Origin: an uncultured Collinsella sp.
GTDB taxonomy: Bacteria; Actinomycetota; Coriobacteriia; Coriobacteriales; Coriobacteriaceae
DNA: 27,950 nt
Assembly: GCA_902490445.1 (NCBI GenBank)
Contig: CABUDZ010000017.1
Location: forward strand, 1-27,950
Direction: 5' to 3'
This document shows positions 1 to 7,787 of this stretch, one piece after another (the first letter of the stretch is position 1; every line of letters begins with the position of its first letter). The translations under genes and the position numbers were made by a program. Under the pieces are notes generated by a model, which ran no database searches, was not told where the DNA came from, and saw nothing but the letters and a program-made list of their open reading frames with translations.

Positions 1-33
1 ACCGCAACCGCCAACCATACACCCAAAATAGAG

Positions 34-68
34 AAAACCGCAGGCGTTCTACCTGCGGTTTTCTTTTT
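34..68. terminator. Bidirectional Rho-independent terminator after recN
   Basis: An 11-bp perfect stem (34-44 pairs with 52-62, AAAACCGCAGG against its complement) closes a 7-nt loop. On the plus strand it is followed by a CTTTTT run. On the minus strand it is followed by TCTCTATTTT, so it can stop transcription both ways. It lies about 100 nt beyond the recN stop and most likely ends the efp-to-recN operon. The stretch between it and recN (about 69-161) shows no gene or convincing signal. Confidence 0.85.
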
Positions 69-161
69 GCAATTCTTGGCGTGGTTGCCGATGCCCTACC
101 AAACGTAGTAGATGGACCCGTTTCGGGGCGGCCGGGTTAGACATGCATGTGGCGGCTCGGC

Positions 162-1790
162 CTAGGCACGCGCCTCCGCAAGCATCTGCCTGGCGTGCGC
201 CAGGCTTGCCTCGGACTGATCGCCGCTGAGCATGCGGGCGATCTCGGCGGTACGCGCTTCGCCAGTTACCTCGTCCAAATGCGTCTGGGGAACATCGCCC
301 GATTCCTTGCTGACGACATAATGCTTGTCGGCCATGACGGCGACTTGCGCCAAGTGGGTTACGACAATCACTTGATGCGTAGCGGCAAGATCGGCCAGCA
401 CACCAGCAAGAGCACGAGCCGTGGAGCCGCCGACACCGGCATCGACCTCGTCAAATACCAGTGTGTCGACGCCGTCAGCATTACCCAAGACCACCTTGCT
501 CGCCAGCATAACGCGGCTGAGCTCGCCGCCCGACGCAATGCGGCGCAGGGGTCGCGGCGTCAAGCCGGCACCGCTGCGATACAAAAGCTCGTAGCTCGAA
601 GGACCCGCCGGCGTCCACTCGGCGCGCGGAAGATCACGCGACTCCCAAACGAGCTCGGCGCCGCCCATCTCCAAGCGCGCCATCTGGCGGCCGACCTCGT
701 GGCAGAAGCGCGGGGCCGCCGTATTGCGAGCACGCTTAAGCGCCTTGGCAGCGGCAAACAACTCGCGCTCAGCAGCACCAAGTGATTCACGGGCCTTTTT
801 GATCTGTTCATCGCCATCATCGACCAGGGACAGCAGCTCTTGCGAGCGATCGCGCATGGCAAAAACATCGTCCATGGTGGGACCCCACTGACGCAACAGG
901 CCCTTGAGGTCGGAATACCGTTCACGCATGCGAGCAAGCTCGCGCGGGTCGAAGGCGACGCCATCGCGATAGGCACGAAGCTCGTTCGCGCTATCCTCAA
1001 GGGAGATACAGGCATCCGAAAGCGCATCGGCAATGTCGCCCAGTTTGCGATCGACGGCAGCCATACGGGAAAGCTCTGCCACGGCGCTGTTCACGGCATC
1101 GAGCGCTCCCCCTTCGGCGGCAAGCGATGCATGGGCATCGTTAGCCGTGGCAACCAGTACCTCGGCATGTTCGGAGCGCGGCAGCAGTTCCTCGAGCTCC
1201 TCATACTCGCCCGGCTTGGGGTCGACCTCGGCGATGCGCTCGAGGGCGAAACGCGCTTCCTCGACGCGACTCCCCTGCGCGCGTGAGGCTTCCTCCACGC
1301 GACGGACCTCCTTGGCAGCCGCACGCGACGCCTTGAAGCAGGCACGGTAACGGTCGAGCGCCTCGAGCGCAGAGCGACCAGCCCAGGCATCGACCATGGC
1401 AACATGATGCGCCGGATCGAGCAAGCGCTGGTGCTCGTGCTGACCACAAAGATCCATCATCACGCCGACGCGCTCCGAAAGCTCACGCACGCTGGCGATA
1501 CGGCCGTCAATTTTTACACGACTGCGGCCCTCGGCAGAAAGGCTGCGCTGTACGGTGAACCCCTCCGTGTCGTGCGGGCCATCGAATAGACGCGCCTCGA
1601 CGCTCGCCAGCGCCTCTCCCTCGCGCACGGTCGACGAATCTGCGCGCTCGCCCAATATGAGCTTGAGCGCCGAGAGCAGCGCGGTCTTGCCGGCACCGGT
1701 CTCGCCGGTCAGGACAGTCAGGCCGGCACTCGGCACCAGCGTCGCCTCACGAATGAGTGCAATGTTAGAAACCTGCAGCTCATCGATCAT
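162..1790 (-). CDS. recN: DNA repair ATPase RecN
   Basis: RecN is an SMC-like cytoplasmic ATPase that gathers at double-strand breaks and supports RecA-dependent repair. The N-terminal half carries a Walker A motif GETGAGKT (residues about 29-36) and the Q-loop region GQHEHQ. A long central coiled-coil region rich in Glu, Arg and Ala follows. The C-terminal half carries the ABC signature ASGGELSR, Walker B LVFDEVDAGVGG and an H-loop VVTHLAQVA. At 542 aa it matches the family length. I place the start at the second ATG, which has GGAG six bases upstream. An ATG four codons earlier has no ribosome site. It overlaps the end of nadK by 11 bp and is the last gene of its operon. The nadK-recN and tlyA linkage is common in Gram-positive bacteria. 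Confidence 0.96.
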   Translation of the reverse strand: MIDELQVSNIALIREATLVPSAGLTVLTGETGAGKTALLSALKLILGERADSSTVREGEALASVEARLFDGPHDTEGFTVQRSLSAEGRSRVKIDGRIASVRELSERVGVMMDLCGQHEHQRLLDPAHHVAMVDAWAGRSALEALDRYRACFKASRAAAKEVRRVEEASRAQGSRVEEARFALERIAEVDPKPGEYEELEELLPRSEHAEVLVATANDAHASLAAEGGALDAVNSAVAELSRMAAVDRKLGDIADALSDACISLEDSANELRAYRDGVAFDPRELARMRERYSDLKGLLRQWGPTMDDVFAMRDRSQELLSLVDDGDEQIKKARESLGAAERELFAAAKALKRARNTAAPRFCHEVGRQMARLEMGGAELVWESRDLPRAEWTPAGPSSYELLYRSGAGLTPRPLRRIASGGELSRVMLASKVVLGNADGVDTLVFDEVDAGVGGSTARALAGVLADLAATHQVIVVTHLAQVAVMADKHYVVSKESGDVPQTHLDEVTGEARTAEIARMLSGDQSEASLAHARQMLAEARA

Positions 1791-2640
1791 GACGCACTCC
1801 ATAGAACACGCGGCTCACCGAGTTATAGAAGCTTTCGGGACCGTAATCCAGCAGCAGTACATCGCCGGGACCACGGCGCACAGCCACGCTCTCAACCGTG
1901 CCGTCGCAGGTAATAAACTGTCCGTCGATGGCAATGGCCGGCACACTCGGGCGATCATCGGACATAAAGATCTCGACGACATCACTCGGCGAGGTCAAAA
2001 AAGCGCGAGCCTGAATGGTATGCGGGGCGATGGGCACACAGACCATACCCGTGTAATCGGGGCTGACAATGGGACCGCCGGCGGAAAGCGCGTAGCCGGT
2101 AGAGCCGGTCGCCGTCGAAACGACGACACCGTCGCCGCGAAGGCGATCGATATGATGGCCGGACACCGTGATGTCAAACTCAACCATATCGGACAGGGGG
2201 CCGCGCGTAAGTGCCATATCGTTGAGGGCAAACGTGCGCACGACATCCTTCGTGCCGTCTTCGCGCACGGACACGATATCCGCGGCGATGGTGGCGCGGC
2301 GGCTCACGTGGAGCTCGCCGGACAGAGCATCGCTCACGACCTGCAAAATATCGCGCTCCTCGGGGCTCGCGGCCGTCAAAAAGCCCAGGTGACCATAGGA
2401 AAGACCAAGGATAGGAATCTCGCGATGGTTGAGGATGCGGGCAGCGCGCAGCAACGTGCCGTCGCCGCCGAGCGTAATGACCAGATCTGAGCCGTCAATA
2501 TCAGGCGTGCTTTGAATCTTCGATCGCTGGTCGGCAGCCCATGCGACCTCGTAGCCCTGGCGCGAAAGCCAAAGCTCGAGCATCAGGCCGCTCTCGACCG
2601 CCTCTTGCTTGTAGTAATTGGGAACCAGAAAGACCTTCAT
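1780..2640 (-). CDS. nadK: NAD kinase
   Basis: NAD kinase phosphorylates NAD to NADP using ATP or polyphosphate in the cytoplasm, and is the only route to NADP. The 286-aa protein shows the diagnostic GGDGT motif (58-62), an LGFLT segment (85-89), NDMAL (140-144) and the conserved GDGVVVSTATGSTGY block (169-183) that binds the dinucleotide. The length is normal for a bacterial NadK. The ATG overlaps the tlyA stop as ATGA, so translation is probably coupled; the ribosome site itself is weak (AGAAAG). The TGA stop lies inside the first codons of recN. Confidence 0.97.
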   Translation of the reverse strand: MKVFLVPNYYKQEAVESGLMLELWLSRQGYEVAWAADQRSKIQSTPDIDGSDLVITLGGDGTLLRAARILNHREIPILGLSYGHLGFLTAASPEERDILQVVSDALSGELHVSRRATIAADIVSVREDGTKDVVRTFALNDMALTRGPLSDMVEFDITVSGHHIDRLRGDGVVVSTATGSTGYALSAGGPIVSPDYTGMVCVPIAPHTIQARAFLTSPSDVVEIFMSDDRPSVPAIAIDGQFITCDGTVESVAVRRGPGDVLLLDYGPESFYNSVSRVFYGVRHDR

Positions 2641-3440
2641 AGCGTTGCAGCTTTCTCGCTCAAAGCCGATACCTGGGATTGCAGCTCATCGTCGGCGCGC
2701 TCCCCGGGGACAGACCTTGTGCCGTACAAGAAAAACTCAACGTTGCCCTTAGCGCCATGGATGGGCGACACGCACACGTCAAGCGGGAACAGGCCCTTGG
2801 CGGCAAAAAGCTCAATCGCCGCCACGAGCGTATCGCGACGGACGACGGGGTCGGTCACGATACCGCCCTCGCCCACCAGCGCAGCCGGCGCCTCAAACTG
2901 GGGCTTTACGAGCGTGCAGAACGAACCCGAAGGATTCAGACACGCCAGCACGGCGTCGATGATATTCGCGATGCTGGTAAACGAGACATCGCACACAGCC
3001 AGGTCGATGACGCCGGCATAGCCAAGCTCAGGCAGCTGCGTCACGTTTGTGCGCTCATGCAGCGTCACGCGATCGTCCTGACGCAGCGACCAATCAAACT
3101 GGGCACGGCCCACGTCCACCGAGACAACGGTCGCAGCTCCGCGCTTGAGCAGGCAATCGGTAAAGCCGCCGGTAGAGCAGCCCACATCCAGACAAGCAAG
3201 GCCAGTCGGATTGATGCCAAACGCATCGAGCGCACCTTCGAGCTTAAGGCCGCCGCGACCAACATAGGGAATGCGCCCCTTCACGTGCAGCGGCAGGCCC
3301 GGGGTCACCTTAAGGCCCGGCGAAGTCAAGCGCTCGCCGCCACTCGAGACCAGGCCGGCCATAAGAGTGCGAAGGGCATCCGCGCGATCGGCGCAGATGC
3401 CCTGTGAAATCAGTTCGTCATCAAGACGCACGCGTTTCAT
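2637..3440 (-). CDS. tlyA: TlyA-type rRNA 2'-O-methyltransferase (S4 domain + FtsJ-like)
   Basis: TlyA proteins use S-adenosylmethionine to methylate ribose 2'-OH groups in rRNA and have also been called hemolysins. Residues 1-60 form an S4 RNA-binding domain beginning KRVRLDDEL. The methyltransferase domain has motif I LDVGCSTGGFTDCLL (84-98), an acidic motif CDVSF (150-154), LVKPQFE (177-183) and HGAKGNVEFF near the C-terminus. K69-region, D, K179 and E residues fit the K-D-K-E catalytic set of the FtsJ family. The start is uncertain: ATG at 3440 fits the usual TlyA N-terminus, and an in-frame ATG at 3449 is possible. Neither has a strong ribosome site. A longer reading frame up to 3539 would run into xseB and is unlikely. 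Cys in motif I replaces a more usual Ser. Confidence 0.93.
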   Translation of the reverse strand: MKRVRLDDELISQGICADRADALRTLMAGLVSSGGERLTSPGLKVTPGLPLHVKGRIPYVGRGGLKLEGALDAFGINPTGLACLDVGCSTGGFTDCLLKRGAATVVSVDVGRAQFDWSLRQDDRVTLHERTNVTQLPELGYAGVIDLAVCDVSFTSIANIIDAVLACLNPSGSFCTLVKPQFEAPAALVGEGGIVTDPVVRRDTLVAAIELFAAKGLFPLDVCVSPIHGAKGNVEFFLYGTRSVPGERADDELQSQVSALSEKAATL

Positions 3441-3474
3441 GAATGCCATCAACCATTCGTATCCGGAGATGCGG

Positions 3475-3714
3475 CTAGCTATCTTGGGATTCGTTTGCCG
3501 CATCCTCATCGTATTCCTGCTCGAGCTTATCGGCCTCACGCGGCGTCAACTCAAACTTGTCGACCATATCGACCGCGCGGGAGCCCAGCTCAATCGCTTC
3601 GTCAAACAGATCGAGCGAACGCTCCAGGGACGTATCCTTGGAGCGAACGGTAGCGATGATCTGATCCAGACGGTCCGAGATCTCGTCAAAGTTGCGGACA
3701 GAACCCTCTGGCAT
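3475..3714 (-). CDS. xseB: Exodeoxyribonuclease VII small subunit
   Basis: The 79-aa acidic, helical protein matches XseB in length and pattern: FDEISDRLDQIIATV, then LERSLDLFDEAIELG, then an acidic tail. XseB helices bind in several copies to XseA to form exonuclease VII, which degrades single-stranded DNA. GAGGAG stands five bases before the ATG, and the stop of nusB is 2 nt upstream. The large subunit gene xseA is not beside it and not in the window, although the two are often adjacent in other bacteria. The family call rests on the short helical pattern, so it is somewhat less certain than for the larger genes. Confidence 0.87.
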   Translation of the reverse strand: MPEGSVRNFDEISDRLDQIIATVRSKDTSLERSLDLFDEAIELGSRAVDMVDKFELTPREADKLEQEYDEDAANESQDS

Positions 3715-3716
3715 GA

Positions 3717-4301
3717 CTACTCCTCGAAGGAGTCGACGACAGCCTCGGCGGCGTCCGCATCCTCGGCCAGCACGCCAGCCTCAGCCTGAGCAACAGCAAC
3801 CTTAGCGGCAGCCTCGGCAGCCTGGGCCTCCTCGCGAGCGCGATCTTCGGCCAACAGCTCCTGGTACAGGTCCTCACCCGGCAGCTCCTCGCTGCGAGCG
3901 ATCTTGCCCAGCACGCCGTTGACAAACGACGCGGACTGGTCGGTGCCATAGGCCTTGGCAAGCTCGACGGCCTCGTTGATCACGATGGCGTCCGAGACCT
4001 CCTCGTCGGTGAGGAAACGCATCTCGTAGACAGCGATACGCAGCAGGTTGCGGTCGGCGCCGGGCATGCGCATAAGATCCCAGTTCTTGGCAACGGAGCG
4101 CAGAGCGCAGTCGATGCGGTCGATATGCTCGTAGGCACCGCGGCACAGCTCCAGCGCATAGGGGTCGAGGGGACCCTTCGAGATCAGGAAATCGCCCTCG
4201 AGGACGCGCTCGAGCGGGCTGTCCGTGGCCTCGGCCTGGAACAGCAGCTGCAGCGCCTGACTGCGGGCAAGCGTGCGCCCGCGATAAACCTTAAGGCTCA
4301 A
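3717..4301 (-). CDS. nusB: Transcription antitermination factor NusB
   Basis: NusB binds NusE (ribosomal protein S10) and boxA RNA to promote antitermination in rRNA operons. Residues 9-140 have the helical NusB domain: ARSQALQLLFQAE at the start, then RNLLRIAVYEM, then SDAIVINEAVELAKAYGTDQSASFVNGVLGKI. The start codon is TTG, supported by AAGGAG six bases upstream and by the correct N-terminus. No ATG lies nearby. After about residue 148 the protein has an extra tail of nearly 50 residues made mainly of Ala, Glu and Asp, absent from most NusB proteins (about 140 aa) and likely disordered or helical. It is separated from the asp23-like gene by 3 nt. Confidence 0.95.
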   Translation of the reverse strand: MSLKVYRGRTLARSQALQLLFQAEATDSPLERVLEGDFLISKGPLDPYALELCRGAYEHIDRIDCALRSVAKNWDLMRMPGADRNLLRIAVYEMRFLTDEEVSDAIVINEAVELAKAYGTDQSASFVNGVLGKIARSEELPGEDLYQELLAEDRAREEAQAAEAAAKVAVAQAEAGVLAEDADAAEAVVDSFEE

Positions 4302-4304
4302 AGG

Positions 4305-4667
4305 TTACTCCTTGGGGAAAACGAGGCCGTCGATACAAACGTCAACGCGCTCGACCTCGACGCCCACCTGGGCATCGATGGCGGCGACTACAGCGGCGCG
4401 AACGGCCTCGGCGAGTTTCTTGAACGGATAGCCAAAGAACACCACGACGCGCACGGTGAGCGCGAGCTTGTCGCCGACGACCTCGGCCTCGACCGCCGGC
4501 TCAGAAGCCGGGGCCTTGGACGAGAGCATCATGGAGACAAGGTTGGTGGCAAGGTCCTTGACGCCAACGGAGGCGATGCCCTCGACATCCGACACGGCGC
4601 GCGAGACGATGGCGGTCAGAACATCGGGCGAAATGCCGATGCCGTCAATCTTGATTTCCTGGGGCAT
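4305..4667 (-). CDS. Asp23/Gls24 family protein (YqhY-like)
   Basis: This 120-aa protein has the Asp23/Gls24 (DUF322) pattern: GIGISPDVLTAIVSRAVSDVEGI near the N-terminus, a VGVKDL segment and a C-terminal VEVERVDVCIDGLVF strand. Family members are small envelope-associated or stress proteins of poorly defined biochemistry. The copy beside nusB corresponds to YqhY of Bacillus, linked there to fatty-acid synthesis control. No transmembrane segment is present. AGGAGG lies four bases before the ATG. It sits between efp (24 nt away) and nusB. No accB or accC gene accompanies it here, unlike in many Firmicutes. Confidence 0.9.
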   Translation of the reverse strand: MPQEIKIDGIGISPDVLTAIVSRAVSDVEGIASVGVKDLATNLVSMMLSSKAPASEPAVEAEVVGDKLALTVRVVVFFGYPFKKLAEAVRAAVVAAIDAQVGVEVERVDVCIDGLVFPKE

Positions 4668-4691
4668 GAGTCCTCCTAGAAGAGTTGGTTG

Positions 4692-5255
4692 CTAGACGCG
4701 GGAGACGAACTTGCCGTCGCGGGTGTCAACCTTGATGACCTCGCCCTCGTTGAGGTACATGGGGACCTGGATGACAGCGCCGGTGTCGATCGTGGCCGGC
4801 TTGGTGGAACCCTGGACGGTGTCGCCCTTAAAGCCCGGATCGGTCTGGACGATGGTGGTCTCGATGAACATCGGCGGGGTCACGCCCATGAGCTCGTCGT
4901 CGGCGAAGAGCAGCTGGCAGATGTCGTTCTCACGCAGCCACTTGGAGTTCTCGCCCACCATGTCCTCGGGAACGGGAACCTGCTCGTAGGACTCGTTGTC
5001 CATGAAGATGTAGTCGGTGCCGTCGTTGTAGAGGTACTGGAACTCACGGGTGGTGAGCATGACGCTCTCGAACTTGGTGCCGGCGTTGCAGGTGTTCTCA
5101 ACGACACGACCGCTCTTGATATCGCGAGTCTTGTAGCGCACAAAAGCACCACCCTTGCCTGGCTTGACGTGCTGGAACTCGACGATGGTATAAACCTTGT
5201 CCTTAATACGGAGACCGAGGCCGTTCTTGAAGTCGGCGGTAGAAATGGTAGGCAT
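4692..5255 (-). CDS. efp: Translation elongation factor P
   Basis: EF-P relieves ribosome stalling at runs of proline. The 187-aa protein has three beta-barrel domains of normal size. The loop that reaches the peptidyl-transferase centre reads KPGKGG, with Lys34 at the tip. This is the Lys type, not the Arg type that is rhamnosylated. Whether the lysine is modified cannot be read from the sequence. The PGKG loop is of the sort described in actinobacteria that work unmodified, and no modification enzyme gene is in the window. The C-terminal domain has the conserved IQVPMYLNEGEVIKVDTRDGKFVSR-type ending. AAAGG precedes the ATG. It is the first gene of the operon running to recN, with a likely promoter directly upstream. 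Confidence 0.97.
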   Translation of the reverse strand: MPTISTADFKNGLGLRIKDKVYTIVEFQHVKPGKGGAFVRYKTRDIKSGRVVENTCNAGTKFESVMLTTREFQYLYNDGTDYIFMDNESYEQVPVPEDMVGENSKWLRENDICQLLFADDELMGVTPPMFIETTIVQTDPGFKGDTVQGSTKPATIDTGAVIQVPMYLNEGEVIKVDTRDGKFVSRV

Positions 5256-5312
5256 AGCGACCTTTCTTCTTATGGGCAGAACGCACAGGCGTCCAAATTA
5301 CATACGACCGAA

Positions 5313-5318
5313 ATTATA
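5313..5318 (-). promoter_or_regulatory. Likely -10 element of the efp operon promoter
   Basis: A perfect TATAAT on the minus strand lies about 58 nt before the efp start codon, in an A+T-rich island within GC-rich DNA and after the terminator of the upstream gene. No clear -35 hexamer stands at 16-18 bp. The position fits the start of the efp to recN transcript. Confidence 0.55.
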
Positions 5319-5347
5319 CACTTGCAGACGGCGCCTGCAGCGAGCGC

Positions 5348-5390
5348 ATAAAAAGAGAACGCGGGGCGTCCGAATCGATCCGGACGTCCC
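5348..5390 (-). terminator. Rho-independent terminator after the M24 peptidase gene
   Basis: On the minus strand a 12-bp stem (5379-5390 with 5359-5370, one A-C mismatch) is followed by GTTCTCTTTTT. It begins 25 nt after the peptidase stop codon and separates that gene from the efp promoter. On the plus strand there is no T run, so it is directional. Confidence 0.82.
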
Positions 5391-5414
5391 GCCCCAAAAA
5401 TCTATCGAAATGAG

Positions 5415-6545
5415 CTAGCAATCGATGACGTGAAGGTCATGCGGCGTCTTGGTGAAGGGCTCGTAGCCGTTCTCGGTGACCACGCCGTAGTCCTCCAGAC
5501 GCACGCCGCCCACGCCGGGCAGGTAGACGCCGGGCTCCATGGTGATAACCGAGCCGACCTCGATGATATTCTTGCTGCGGTTGAAGTTGGGCAGCTCGTG
5601 GATGTCAATGCCCACGCCGTGGCCCAGACCATGGTTGTAGTAATCACCATAGCCGGCATCGCCGATGATCTTCTTGGAAAGCTTGAAAATGTCGTTGCCC
5701 TCGACGCCCGGATGGATTGCGGCGACGCATTCCTCGTGCGTACGGCGCACGAGCGCGTACAGGTCGAGCTGTTCGGACGTGGGCTCGCCCATCACGACGG
5801 TACGAGTCATGTCGGAGCGATAGTCGCAGTAACCCGCGCCATAATCCATGAGAACGAAGTCGCCCTTCTCGATCACGCGGTCGCTCGGGACGGCATGCGG
5901 GTTGGCGGTGTTGGGACCGCTCGCGACGATGGAGCCAAAGGCCAGGCTATCGGCACCGTTAGCGAACATAAAGTTCTCGAGCTCGTTGCGGACCTGTTTC
6001 TCAGTCATACCGGGCTTAATATAGCCGAGCATGTGCTGGAAGGCGGCGTCGGTGATCGACTGCGCATGGCGCATGAGCTCGATCTCCTCGGCGTCCTTGA
6101 TGGCGCGCATCTTACGGATGTCGTCATGCATCAGCGGCAGCATGCAGGCAACGGAGCGGTCCTCCAGGCCACGCTGAATACCCTGGTAGAAATTGATCTG
6201 AATGTCGTCCTCGACAGCGCAGACGCGGCACTTGTTGGCCGCGATCTTGCCGGCGACCCAGCCGGGGATGGTGCCCTCGTCCATGTCGTAAACCCAGGGG
6301 CTGCCGGCGGGCGTGTTCTCCTCAAAGCTGTTGAGATAGCGCGAGTCGGTATGGAACAGGCACTGGTCGGCCGTAATAAACGCAGCATGCGGGAACTCGA
6401 AGGTGTAATCGAAGACGCCCTTGACGCCCGTAAGCCAACGAAGGTTGGCCTCGTCGCGCACCACGATAGCGTCGTAGCCGCGCTCAACCATCAGGGCACG
6501 GACACGCTCGATACGACCGGCAGGACCGGCAGCAAACTCAGACAT
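5415..6545 (-). CDS. M24-family Xaa-Pro aminopeptidase/dipeptidase
   Basis: This is a cytoplasmic metallopeptidase that cleaves peptides next to proline. The N-terminal creatinase-like domain covers residues about 10-140 and the pita-bread catalytic domain about 150-370. All five metal ligands of the family are visible: D234 and D245 (LMDYGAGYCDYRSD), H309 (GLGHGVG), E337 (TMEPGVY) and E351 (VRLEDYG). At 376 aa the length is typical. AAGGA lies seven bases before the ATG. Its position between the aro genes and efp matches the gene called pepQ in other actinobacteria. Sequence alone does not separate aminopeptidase P from prolidase here. It is probably its own transcription unit, since a dyad lies upstream and a terminator downstream. 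Confidence 0.93.
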   Translation of the reverse strand: MSEFAAGPAGRIERVRALMVERGYDAIVVRDEANLRWLTGVKGVFDYTFEFPHAAFITADQCLFHTDSRYLNSFEENTPAGSPWVYDMDEGTIPGWVAGKIAANKCRVCAVEDDIQINFYQGIQRGLEDRSVACMLPLMHDDIRKMRAIKDAEEIELMRHAQSITDAAFQHMLGYIKPGMTEKQVRNELENFMFANGADSLAFGSIVASGPNTANPHAVPSDRVIEKGDFVLMDYGAGYCDYRSDMTRTVVMGEPTSEQLDLYALVRRTHEECVAAIHPGVEGNDIFKLSKKIIGDAGYGDYYNHGLGHGVGIDIHELPNFNRSKNIIEVGSVITMEPGVYLPGVGGVRLEDYGVVTENGYEPFTKTPHDLHVIDC

Positions 6546-6577
6546 GCAGATTCCTTTCTTGTTGTCTTCATAAAGAC

Positions 6578-6640
6578 GGGACGGGTCTCAACCGAACGAT
6601 GGAATCGCATGCAATCCGCAACCGATTGAAAACCCGCCCC
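6578..6640 (-). other. Long imperfect inverted repeat between aroB-like and peptidase genes
   Basis: The two arms (GGGGCGGG... and ...CCCGTCCC on the minus strand) form a roughly 63-bp dyad centred on GCATGC (6607-6612). Many departures from symmetry are G-U pairs in minus-strand RNA. It is followed by only GTCTTTATG, so as a terminator it would be weak. It may end the alaS-to-aroB operon or act in the leader of the peptidase gene. Confidence 0.5.
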
Positions 6641-6665
6641 TCAACATGATACGAAAGACGATGGA

Positions 6666-6671
6666 TGTCAA
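6666..6671 (-). promoter_or_regulatory. Possible -35 element (TTGACA) upstream of the peptidase gene
   Basis: A consensus TTGACA on the minus strand lies just after the aroB-like stop codon. The 17-bp downstream hexamer CATGTT is a poor -10; TATCAT is nearer but only 14 bp away. The evidence is therefore only partial. Confidence 0.3.
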
Positions 6672-6677
6672 TAAATC

Positions 6678-7787
6678 TTAGAGAAGTTCTTTGCGAGAAG
6701 CCAAGTAGGCGTGAGCATGGCGGTCGAGAACCTCGTCCTCAACGCTCGTTAGACGAATGGCGCCGAGTGCCGCGGGCAGCGGCAACATGCTGCGGTTCGA
6801 GCGGACAAACTGCTGCCTGCGGAACTCCTCGATATATGCGGCAGGCTCCAGATCGAAGGCAAGCTCCTCGATACCAAAGTCCTCCAGGCAGTCATCGACC
6901 TCAAAGACGTAATCGATATCGAAGTCGCAGGCATCGTGTGCTAGGCGCGCCTCAAAGCGCATGCCCTCGGACAACAGCTGGTAGGCAGGCACCTGCGAAG
7001 CGGCATCGCCCAAGCAGGCGCGCAGGGTACGCTCCCCCGTCTTGCCAAAATCGAGCGCATGGCGGGCGCTGGGATTCGTAGCCATCAGTACGTCCTTGCG
7101 GGCAGTCTGAGACCACTGAACGGCATTGACGAGCGCGACCTCCTCGCCCGCGAGAATCTCGGGAACGGTCTCGGTAAACTGATTCCAGCGGGACTTGCTG
7201 CTCGAAAGCATGGTGCCAACAAGTACCGCATAGCCGAGCTTGAGGTCCTCGGGGTCCGCCTCGCGAACAAGGTCGAGGTCACACACGACCAAGCCCGGCT
7301 CGGGACGGAACGCGATAGCGGGAAGCGCATGCGCGGACGAGGCGACGAGGGGCTTCATGGTCGTCGCGACCGTGAGCATGGCGTCGAACGTCGTCGGCAG
7401 CAAGGCGCACTCGGTGCGACCGCACCACTGATTGGCACACCAGCAAACGACCGAGCAGGTCGCCGTGTCGCCGACAGCGACAACGAGATCGTCGCAGGTA
7501 ATGCCGTTAGCCGACAGGGCGCCAAAGACGGTATCGGCATCGGCAAGCGTAGCACCAGCAGGTGAAACCTCGAGGACGAGCAGCGACACGGCAAAACCGG
7601 CGTCAACCAGCGCATGCTCGACAGCCTCGCCAAAACGCTCGGATGTGGCGTCGTTCCAAACCACCATCGCGCGCTTAGGCTTGCCCACAGCCGAGGCAAA
7701 CATGCGCGACAGTTCCTCGAACGCGCCCAATCCGACGCGGACATCGACACTGCGGTTTTGGAAATTGATAAGTTGGCGGCGAATCAT
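6678..7787 (-). CDS. aroB: AroB-like protein, predicted catalytically inactive 3-dehydroquinate synthase homologue
   Basis: The 369-aa protein aligns along its length with 3-dehydroquinate synthase, the second enzyme of the shikimate pathway. It keeps the early GLGAFEEL segment, the LLPTTFDAML segment and the GLVVCDLDLV strand. However, the NAD-binding GGGVVGD is replaced by VGDTATCS (about 105-112). The metal-binding Glu of the GLAEVIK motif is gone (LGYAVLVG, 184-191). The GHTxGHA histidine is Lys249 (FGKTGER), and the HGEAV motif is SEGMR. It is therefore unlikely to be a metal-dependent synthase, though the frame is intact and well formed. The start chosen overlaps the aroK stop as ATGA; an ATG 11 codons earlier is possible. 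aroK lies upstream, and the M24 peptidase and efp lie downstream, which is the usual actinobacterial place of a true aroB. The role is unknown. Confidence 0.8.
   Translation of the reverse strand: MIRRQLINFQNRSVDVRVGLGAFEELSRMFASAVGKPKRAMVVWNDATSERFGEAVEHALVDAGFAVSLLVLEVSPAGATLADADTVFGALSANGITCDDLVVAVGDTATCSVVCWCANQWCGRTECALLPTTFDAMLTVATTMKPLVASSAHALPAIAFRPEPGLVVCDLDLVREADPEDLKLGYAVLVGTMLSSSKSRWNQFTETVPEILAGEEVALVNAVQWSQTARKDVLMATNPSARHALDFGKTGERTLRACLGDAASQVPAYQLLSEGMRFEARLAHDACDFDIDYVFEVDDCLEDFGIEELAFDLEPAAYIEEFRRQQFVRSNRSMLPLPAALGAIRLTSVEDEVLDRHAHAYLASRKELL

Noticed and set aside
69..161. A tRNA or small gene before recN
   Set aside because: No cloverleaf or ribosome site is seen; short GC-rich repeats such as CCCGTTTCGGGG do not extend.
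3440..3539. Longer tlyA start overlapping xseB
   Set aside because: The added residues do not resemble TlyA, and the overlap with xseB would be 65 bp.
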